A DNA stretch of 10,722 nucleotides from Bacteroidales bacterium UBA1219 (GTDB lineage: Bacteria > Bacteroidota > Bacteroidia > Bacteroidales > P3): assembly GCA_002309295.1 (NCBI GenBank), contig DBXF01000087.1, positions 2,785 through 13,506 on the forward strand, given 5' to 3'. Shown here one piece after another: positions 1-4,620 of the stretch. The notes under the pieces are model-generated. The model saw nothing but the letters and a program-made list of their open reading frames with translations, did no database searches and was not told where the DNA came from. Each line of letters begins with the position of its first letter. Positions within the stretch are counted from its first letter, which is position 1. The position numbers were made by a program, and so were the translations under genes.

Positions 1-134
1 ATGCCGCCGTTACTGAGAAAGTACGGTGGATCGGCAAAAATGGCATCAATGGAGTTGTCTTCTATTTCTGCCAGCCGTTTCATGCAATCGCCTTGCAAGA
101 TGGTGAAGTCGGGATAGTATGTGTTGTTTATCAC
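1..134 (-). CDS. dpnA: DpnA-type DNA adenine methyltransferase, N-terminal 44 codons only
   Basis: This is the start of a second DNA methyltransferase that leaves the window at its left edge. The visible 44 residues contain ILQGDC (residues 12-17) and ADPPYFLSNGG (34-44). The latter includes catalytic motif IV, DPPY, at 35-38 and matches what I recall of M2.DpnII (DpnA). Motif IV this close to the N-terminus indicates the beta class, where the AdoMet-binding motif comes later. The start is inferred to be GTG at 132-134, which overlaps the stop of the upstream gene by four bases (131-134); an AAGAG sequence lies just before it. The only later in-frame ATG would cut off ILQGDC. In DpnII-type systems the second methylase modifies the same GATC site and can also act on single-stranded DNA; that role is inferred here from similarity. 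The rest of the gene cannot be judged. Confidence 0.9.
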   Translation of the reverse strand, partial: MINNTYYPDFTILQGDCMKRLAEIEDNSIDAIFADPPYFLSNGG

Positions 135-655
135 TCTTGAGGAACAGGCAAGCCTAGTTTTTGTAAAGGAATATAGTTGAAATAATATTGACAACCAACG
201 CTAATAATATAGTCCAACACGTCTTTGTATTTTGGATCGCGGAACCAATCATCAAGAACATAGATGTATTCGACCTCCATATTAAGTTGCGCCAATAATT
301 TTTGGTATTGTTTTTTCTTGAAATCGCATGTCTGAAGTTTCTCATCAACACTCCCCGCTACTTCTTGATGTTTTACTTCTATGATGAACATAGTGTTGTT
401 TACGATGACATAGATAGCATTGTCTGGTAATAGTTGCTTGGATAATATTTTCTTCCAGTCGACACCCTGCGATGCGAGAAATTTATAGAAAGAATGTTTT
501 TTGAACACGTGGGCTACTATTTCATCTTTGTAAAATACATCGTTTCCATTAACGCTATAACCAGATTGTTGAGATAAAAAAGTTGTCAAATCAACTTTGC
601 CTTCGTAAATTAATCCTGTGATGGTGTTTCCACCACCAGTGCCTCTTTTAATCAT
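131..655 (-). CDS. Putative type II restriction endonuclease, PD-(D/E)XK fold, 174 aa
   Basis: This is the presumed nuclease of the restriction-modification operon. It contains PD at residues 77-78, then a hydrophobic stretch (IYVIVNNTMFII), then EVK at 93-95. This PD-x14-ExK arrangement is the classic PD-(D/E)XK metal-dependent nuclease core, with D78, E93 and K95 as likely catalytic residues. A Lys/Gln-rich stretch follows at 106-121. The N-terminus has a Gly-rich TGGGNT motif (6-11). The gene starts 8 bases inside the end of the upstream Dam-type methylase and overlaps the DpnA-type methylase by 4 bases, so translation of the three is probably coupled. R.DpnII is about 288 residues and, as far as I recall its sequence, not similar, so this would be a different and shorter nuclease family paired with DpnII-type methylases. 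Recognition of GATC is inferred from the partners, not seen. A full-length homing or repair nuclease is less likely given the position between two methylases. Confidence 0.72.
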   Translation of the reverse strand: MIKRGTGGGNTITGLIYEGKVDLTTFLSQQSGYSVNGNDVFYKDEIVAHVFKKHSFYKFLASQGVDWKKILSKQLLPDNAIYVIVNNTMFIIEVKHQEVAGSVDEKLQTCDFKKKQYQKLLAQLNMEVEYIYVLDDWFRDPKYKDVLDYIISVGCQYYFNYIPLQKLGLPVPQE

Positions 656-1556
656 ATTGTATAAATAATAAATTTTGTTTGGTTTCTAAATAGTTATGCA
701 CAAGTATTTCTTGTAGTTTGCCTCGCTTTTTGGGGTTGGCGTTTACGCTGCGAGATGCCCACACACGTTCAATAATGTATTGTGCATACAAATCATCAAA
801 AAACATGTCGCTACAATCGGAGTTACTCAACATGAAATTATACCCAGCTGCCTCCACTTGGTCACAAAACTCTTTCAAACGACGTTGTGCGAAGTCGTTA
901 AACGCCTCTTTGGCATAGTCATTAAAACTGCTTGTGTTGTTTAATGGACGGTACGGAGGATCAAAATAGAACAATGTGTTGCCTTTTGCATGTGCCAGCG
1001 TTTGCTGATAATCTCCTGTTAGGATTTCAACATTTTGCAACAATTCGCTGTCGGTATAAATTGTGTTAGGGTCGCAAATCGTTGGCGTTTCGTATCTTCC
1101 AAATGGTACATTGAAAAGACCTGCTTTGTTCACTCTGAATAATCCATTAAAGCATGTGCGATTGAGAAAAAAGAACAAAGTGGTGTTGTGTATGGGGTCC
1201 AAATTCTTTTTGTTAAACTCATCTCGCATAAGCAAAAAGAATTGTTTCCGCAAATCATTGGTTTTCAGTGCATAGTATTCCTTTTGGATTTCTTTTAGCG
1301 CATCAACTAATTGATCAGGGGATTCTTTCACAACTTTGTAACAAGTTGTAAGGTCCGCATTGATGTCGTTGATAATTGCTGACTTGATGTTGGAATGTGT
1401 TTGCAACATGTAGAAGAGCATGGCTCCTCCGCCTACAAAAGGCTCAATGTAAGTGACATTCTCCCAATTATCAAAGTCAGCTGGAAGCTTTGCTTCGAGT
1501 TGTTCGATGAGTTGGCTTTTTCCGCCCACCCATTTGATAAATGGTTTCGCTTTCAT
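648..1556 (-). CDS. dam: Dam/DpnM-type DNA adenine N6-methyltransferase (alpha class)
   Basis: The 302-residue protein transfers a methyl group from AdoMet to adenine N6, most likely in GATC. It shows the D12-class signature in order: KWVGGK (8-13), AdoMet-binding motif I EPFVGGGA (38-45), the conserved NRTCFNGLFRVN block (132-143), catalytic motif IV DPPY (199-202), and a basic, Asn-rich C-terminal segment around 269-280. Motif I before the target-recognition region before motif IV defines the alpha class. Length is close to M1.DpnII (about 284). It follows the Cys-rich protein gene by 6 bases and overlaps the nuclease gene by 8 bases. The family and its pairing with a DpnA-type enzyme point to GATC specificity; an orphan regulatory Dam is unlikely because of that pairing. 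The coding sequence is visibly A/T-rich compared with tatC or secA in this window. Confidence 0.95.
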   Translation of the reverse strand: MKAKPFIKWVGGKSQLIEQLEAKLPADFDNWENVTYIEPFVGGGAMLFYMLQTHSNIKSAIINDINADLTTCYKVVKESPDQLVDALKEIQKEYYALKTNDLRKQFFLLMRDEFNKKNLDPIHNTTLFFFLNRTCFNGLFRVNKAGLFNVPFGRYETPTICDPNTIYTDSELLQNVEILTGDYQQTLAHAKGNTLFYFDPPYRPLNNTSSFNDYAKEAFNDFAQRRLKEFCDQVEAAGYNFMLSNSDCSDMFFDDLYAQYIIERVWASRSVNANPKKRGKLQEILVHNYLETKQNLLFIQYD

Positions 1557-1562
1557 TTGTTA

Positions 1563-1904
1563 TTATTTCTGATTATATATTATTGAATTTTCGTACCAAT
1601 TTGTATAATAGCAATTATCATTATCGTCTGTACACAGACTTTCTATTTCTTCTTCTGTATAATCTTGATTCACACAATCATCCGAGCAATAATGAGAGCC
1701 ATCCATGCAATAACCGACAATCATCGGTTTGTGGCAAACATCGCAAATGGTAAAACAATCCAAATGTTCACTTAATTCTTCCCAAAATAATTCATTGTCT
1801 TCTTGTTCTTTCAAGTCACAATTAAATTGTTCCTTTAATTCAAGATGACAAGCTATCTCGTCTTTTAAAAAATTATATATATCCTTGTTTTTCAAGTCTT
1901 TCAT
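1563..1904 (-). CDS. Small Cys-rich, probably zinc-binding protein of unknown function, first gene of the R-M operon
   Basis: I do not recognise a named family for this 113-residue acidic protein. It has eight cysteines (50, 54, 57, 66, 73, 77, 91, 98). The core CDVC (54-57), GYC (64-66) and HYCSDDC (71-77) looks like a zinc finger of treble-clef or TRASH-like type. A YTEEEIESL helix and an aromatic YYTNWYE tail follow. From memory, short proteins with a similar core (CxxC, GYC, YYCS-x-x-C, then YTEEE and a W-rich end) are common on phages and plasmids with no assigned function. The stop is 6 bases before the methylase start, so it is probably co-transcribed as the first gene. It could be an accessory or control protein of the R-M system, but it lacks a helix-turn-helix like that of classical C proteins. 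No clear ribosome binding site precedes the ATG. Confidence 0.72.
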   Translation of the reverse strand: MKDLKNKDIYNFLKDEIACHLELKEQFNCDLKEQEDNELFWEELSEHLDCFTICDVCHKPMIVGYCMDGSHYCSDDCVNQDYTEEEIESLCTDDNDNCYYTNWYENSIIYNQK

Positions 1905-1930
1905 TGTGGGATTAGAATTGTTTTCTGCTT

Positions 1931-1991
1931 ATATTGTTTTTGATTTATTGGCTAATTATAAACGTTTTTTGATTGTAAATATTGTTTTTGA
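1931..1991. promoter_or_regulatory. Direct repeats upstream of the R-M operon (possible operator)
   Basis: The 13-base sequence ATATTGTTTTTGA occurs at 1931-1943 and again at 1979-1991, 48 bases apart. Its core TTTTTGA is also present at 1966-1972. The copies lie 27-87 bases before the ATG of the first R-M gene, where a promoter or operator is expected. I found no clear TAnnTTTG promoter element for the minus strand here. The DNA is A/T-rich, so chance is possible. Confidence 0.3.
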
Positions 1992-2002
1992 GTTTAATTA
2001 TT

Positions 2003-2034
2003 ATCTGAATATCCGAAAATCTGAAAATCTGTCA
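2003..2034. repeat. Four 8-base repeat units at the 3' end of tatC
   Basis: Four consecutive 8-base units related to ATCTGAAA start at 2003, 2011, 2019 and 2027. The last unit contains the tatC stop codon (2032-2034). The same unit builds the arrays at 3636-3691 and 9746-9809, but here only one orientation is present. This is most of what the 127 bases between tatC and the R-M operon contain, apart from the A/T-rich direct repeats. No hairpin terminator is seen after tatC. Confidence 0.7.
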
Positions 2035-2832
2035 ATCTTTCCGCCCCCTCACCACAAAAATGCTCAGCTCGTAGAGCAGATAAATTGGCAGCGAGGTGAT
2101 TAGTAGTGTAAAGGGGTCGCCGGTGGGGGTGATGATGGCGGCAAGCACGAGTATCACTACTATGGCGTGACGACGGAACTTGCGCATGAACTCCTTGGTG
2201 ATGACGCCCAGCCTGCCCAAAAGCCAGCACAGCACGGGCAACTCGAACAGTATCCCCATCACTGCCGAAAGCGACATAAGTGTGGCGGTGTACGACTGCA
2301 GCGAGATGAAATTGTGCACCTCGTAGCTCACCTGATAGTTGAGCAGAAAACGGAAAGCGAAGGGGAACACTATGAAATAGCTCACCGCCACGCCTATCAT
2401 GAACATAACGTATCCGCCCACCATCGCCCATGTGGTGTTTTTACGTTCGGCAGGGTAGAGACCCGGCGATACAAATTTGAAAATCAGGTAGATGGCAATG
2501 GGCAATGCGAGCAGCAGTCCGGCGTAGAACGACAGTTTGACGTGTGTCATGAACTGACGGCTCAGTTCGGTATTGATAAGCAGTATGTCGTTGTCGGCCG
2601 CACCGTCGGGACTGGCGCCGAGCCACTGCGGAAGCCTGTCGATAAAGCGGTAGGTTATAAAATCGCCGTCCTTGGGGGCGAGGATTATCGAAAACAGCAG
2701 GTCTTTGAAAACAAATCCCAATACGGAAAAAAGGCACACCGCTATGGCTATCTTTATCAGATAGTTGCGCAGTATGTCGAGATGCTCCCAAAAGCTGAAG
2801 TCTTGGTTGTCAGTCTTTTGGCTGTTGCTCAT
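2032..2832 (-). CDS. tatC: Sec-independent protein translocase TatC
   Basis: TatC is the inner-membrane receptor that binds twin-arginine signal peptides of folded export substrates. The 266-residue protein has the expected N-terminal cytoplasmic motif FWEHLDILR (14-22) and about six membrane segments (near 25-45, 100-122, 135-158, 185-207, 222-238, 243-261). It also has the conserved FELP with its membrane-buried Glu (196-199), AAIITPTGDP (231-240) and the LYELSI end (253-258). It starts 23 bases inside tatA (overlap 2810-2832), which implies coupled translation. No tatB-like gene is present, in keeping with the minimal TatA/TatC systems of Bacteroidota. The loop at about 52-90 is long for the family. 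The stop codon falls inside a short-period repeat. Confidence 0.96.
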   Translation of the reverse strand: MSNSQKTDNQDFSFWEHLDILRNYLIKIAIAVCLFSVLGFVFKDLLFSIILAPKDGDFITYRFIDRLPQWLGASPDGAADNDILLINTELSRQFMTHVKLSFYAGLLLALPIAIYLIFKFVSPGLYPAERKNTTWAMVGGYVMFMIGVAVSYFIVFPFAFRFLLNYQVSYEVHNFISLQSYTATLMSLSAVMGILFELPVLCWLLGRLGVITKEFMRKFRRHAIVVILVLAAIITPTGDPFTLLITSLPIYLLYELSIFVVRGRKD

Positions 2833-3031
2833 CGTTCTTGGCCGGAGCTTCGTTCTTTTCCTCGCCCGACGTCTCGTCGATGCCGTTCACGCCGTCCTTG
2901 AAATTCTTTACGCCTTTGCCCAGTCCGCGCATCAGTTCGGGAATCTTCTTCGCACCGAAGAGAAGCAGGATTACCAATGCAATAATTGCAATTTCCCAAA
3001 AGCCAAGTGAGCCGAATAAACAGAATACCAT
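2810..3031 (-). CDS. tatA: Sec-independent protein translocase TatA
   Basis: TatA assembles into the pore or membrane-thinning patch that lets folded proteins cross once TatC has bound them. The 73-residue protein has a short N-terminal membrane helix (about 8-26), the hinge and amphipathic helix signature FGAKKIPELMRGLGKG (25-40), and a charged, disordered Glu/Lys/Gln tail. Length and layout are normal for TatA. The start at 3029-3031 gives the usual short extracytoplasmic N-terminus. The gene overlaps tatC by 23 bases and is divergent from the thioesterase gene, with 125 bases between the two starts. Confidence 0.95.
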   Translation of the reverse strand: MVFCLFGSLGFWEIAIIALVILLLFGAKKIPELMRGLGKGVKNFKDGVNGIDETSGEEKNEAPAKNDEQQPKD

Positions 3032-3089
3032 TTTTTATCTTTTTTGTTAGTGATTATACTTTTAACGGCGTTTCTGCGTTTTTATTATA

Positions 3090-3122
3090 CTTTGCCGAAT
3101 ATTTTTTGTGCTTTTGGCAAAG
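3090..3122. repeat. 7-base inverted repeat between the tatA and thioesterase starts
   Basis: CTTTGCC (3090-3096) and GGCAAAG (3116-3122) form a perfect 7-base inverted repeat with a 19-base spacer. It sits in the 125-base divergent promoter region. The half-sites are 26 bases apart, between two and three helical turns, so a dimeric regulator is conceivable, but nothing identifies one. The rest of this gap is A/T-rich without a convincing promoter match. Confidence 0.3.
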
Positions 3123-3156
3123 ATTTAATTTATTGATTGATAAACATATATTTGAC

Positions 3157-3627
3157 ATGATACGAAAAATTCACAATGGATGGAACGGCACTCCGGGCTA
3201 CAACTGTTTCGGATGCTGTGCCACAAACCCCGAAGGTCTGCGCATGGAGTTCTTCGAGGACGGCGACGAGATTGTCTCTTTCTGGCAGCCCACGTCCAAC
3301 AAACAGGGTTGGATAAACATATTGCACGGCGGCATTCAGGCCACCCTCGCCGACGAGATTGCCTCGTGGGTGGTGTTCCGCAAGCTGCAGACTTCGGGTG
3401 TTACAGCCCAGCTCAACGTGCGTTACCGCAAGTCCATCAACATCACCGACGGCAAGATAACCCTCCGCGCCAAGCTTCTGGGCCGTCGCCGCAACCTTGC
3501 CGACATCGAGGTGAAGATTTTCGACGCCCACGGCGAGCTGTGCACCGAAGTGGCGGTGGTCTATTTCACCTCCAACGAACAGCAAGCCAAGGAGATGGGA
3601 TTCGTCCCGTTTGAACTGGAGGAATAG
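3157..3627 (+). CDS. PaaI-type hotdog-fold thioesterase
   Basis: The 156-residue protein is predicted to hydrolyse an acyl-CoA or aryl-CoA thioester in the cytoplasm; the substrate is not evident. It has the hotdog signature ILHGGIQATLADEIASW (55-71): HGG at 57-59 caps the central helix and D66/E67 are the likely catalytic acid. The N-terminal GYNCFGCCATNPEGL (14-28) is the Cys-rich opening common in PaaI-like proteins of this type. The reading frame stays open upstream to 2986, but that stretch overlaps tatA and its promoter region, and translates into a Phe-rich sequence unlike the family. The ATG at 3157 is therefore preferred. A strong two-way terminator follows at 3706-3737. The gene stands alone on this strand, so context gives no pathway. 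Confidence 0.88.
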   Translation: MIRKIHNGWNGTPGYNCFGCCATNPEGLRMEFFEDGDEIVSFWQPTSNKQGWINILHGGIQATLADEIASWVVFRKLQTSGVTAQLNVRYRKSINITDGKITLRAKLLGRRRNLADIEVKIFDAHGELCTEVAVVYFTSNEQQAKEMGFVPFELEE

Positions 3628-3635
3628 TTTGGATG

Positions 3636-3691
3636 TTCAGATATTCAGACTTTCAGATTTTCAGACAATCGGAATATCTGAAAATCTAATT
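3636..3691. repeat. 8-base-period repeat that reverses orientation at its centre, after the thioesterase gene
   Basis: Starting 9 bases after the stop codon are four units of the TTCAGATA type (3636, 3644, 3652, 3660), then three units of the reverse-complement ATCTGAAA type (3668, 3676, 3684). The switch of orientation creates a perfect 11-base inverted repeat, AGATTTTCAGA (3655-3665) against TCTGAAAATCT (3677-3687), with an 11-base loop. Two 7-base units (GTCAATT, GTACATT; 3692-3705) follow and lead into the terminator. Confidence 0.75.
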
Positions 3692-3705
3692 GTCAATTGT
3701 ACATT

Positions 3706-3737
3706 AAAAAAGTCGGCACTTTCGCACCGACTTTTTT
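3706..3737. terminator. Bidirectional rho-independent terminator
   Basis: A run of A (3706-3711), GTCGG (3712-3716), a 10-base loop, CCGAC (3727-3731) and a run of T (3732-3737) form an 11-pair stem that can end transcription in both directions. It lies between the convergent thioesterase gene (plus) and the outer-membrane barrel gene (minus), exactly where a shared terminator is expected. Confidence 0.9.
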
Positions 3738-3761
3738 AGTTATTCATCTAAAAACAAATTA

Positions 3762-4496
3762 TCATTCTTTGTTCTTATAAACTGGCAGTTTGTAGCCGAG
3801 GGCGAAGATAAAGGCTTGGTTGTTGCCGCTGAAGGCCTTGCGTTCGCCTGTGCCTTCCATTTCTGAAAGGACATCTATCTCGTCGTACAGCACCATAAAG
3901 CCGTGGTCGTAGAAGAAATCGAAGGTGAAGTTGCGCCAATGCACGCCGATACCCACAATTGCGTTCACGTCCAGACGTCCCACTATGTCAAAAGCTTTGT
4001 TCTCGTGGTCGTAGTTCTCGGTGGGCTGCGGATATGTCGGTGCTACTTTGCGTTCGCGCTGGTCGCCCCAAAGTCCCACGCTGACGGCGGGTCCCACGTA
4101 TGCGTGAACCACCAGCGGGTCTTTCCAGTAGGGTATCATCGGCATGGTGAACTGGAACGATGCCAGCACAGGCACTTGTGCGTACCACATGTCGAAAAAG
4201 CCTTCGCGTATAGCTCCTAAGGCGTAGCCGCTATAGGTCTGGGCGAAATATCCGCCGCGACGTATCAGCGAAACTCCCGACTGCAAATAGAAAGTGTTGC
4301 GCAGGTAGCTCTCGGTCTGACCGAAACCGTAGTTTATGTAGGCACTGAAATTGTATCCCACTATGCCCCGACGCATCAATATATCGTCGCTAATGCTTGC
4401 CGGTCCCATGCCGACGCGGAAACCAAAGTCGGTCCATTGTGCGTGGGCAAACGATGTGGCCAGGGTGAAGAGTATTATAAATACTTTTTTGTTCAT
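3762..4496 (-). CDS. Outer-membrane beta-barrel protein, PorT-like type, function unknown
   Basis: The 244-residue precursor has a Sec signal peptide, with likely cleavage after AHA (19/20). The mature part consists of alternating polar/aromatic strands typical of a small eight-stranded outer-membrane barrel: FGFRVGMG near the start, YLQSGVSLIRRGG around 70-82, YAQVPVLASFQF, VHAYVGPAVSVGLWG, NAIVGIGVHW, and a terminal FIFALGYKLPVY. Such proteins are abundant in Bacteroidota (PorT-like or OmpA-barrel domains), with roles ranging from structural to secretion-related; none can be assigned here. A promoter match lies 39 bases before the start. The dipeptidyl peptidase gene lies 124 bases upstream on the same strand with no hairpin terminator between, so some read-through is possible. 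Confidence 0.82.
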   Translation of the reverse strand: MNKKVFIILFTLATSFAHAQWTDFGFRVGMGPASISDDILMRRGIVGYNFSAYINYGFGQTESYLRNTFYLQSGVSLIRRGGYFAQTYSGYALGAIREGFFDMWYAQVPVLASFQFTMPMIPYWKDPLVVHAYVGPAVSVGLWGDQRERKVAPTYPQPTENYDHENKAFDIVGRLDVNAIVGIGVHWRNFTFDFFYDHGFMVLYDEIDVLSEMEGTGERKAFSGNNQAFIFALGYKLPVYKNKE

Positions 4497-4534
4497 CGAA
4501 CTGTGTTTTGGTTTTATTTGATAAAAATCGAGTG

Positions 4535-4550
4535 CAAATATACGATTTTT
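4535..4550 (-). promoter_or_regulatory. Bacteroidota-type promoter core for the outer-membrane barrel gene
   Basis: On the minus strand the -7 element TATATTTG (4535-4542) matches the consensus TAnnTTTG, and it is preceded by AAAAATCG. The resulting 16 bases are identical to those upstream of secA (9822-9837). The start codon is 39 bases downstream of the element. The -33 element is not clear. Confidence 0.65.
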
Positions 4551-4620
4551 CTTGCAATATTAAAATTTATTTTTTGTCTTTTAATAAATGCTTGTTGTTA
4601 ATTTGTTGATATGTAAATAA

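Noticed and set aside
2003..2034. Short-period units considered as a CRISPR remnant
   Set aside because: The unit is only 8 bases with no spacers, and no cas-like gene is nearby.
2167..2901. 244-residue open frame on the plus strand opposite tatC and tatA
   Set aside because: Both opposite-strand genes carry full family signatures; the antisense translation is His/Glu/Gln-rich with no recognisable domain.
3147..3154. TATATTTG match to the -7 element just before the thioesterase start
   Set aside because: It ends 2 bases before the ATG at 3157, so transcription would begin inside the coding region, and no later in-frame ATG keeps the conserved N-terminus.
2986..3156. 57-codon upstream extension of the thioesterase frame
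   Set aside because: It overlaps the tatA start and the shared promoter region, and encodes a Phe-rich sequence not typical of the family.
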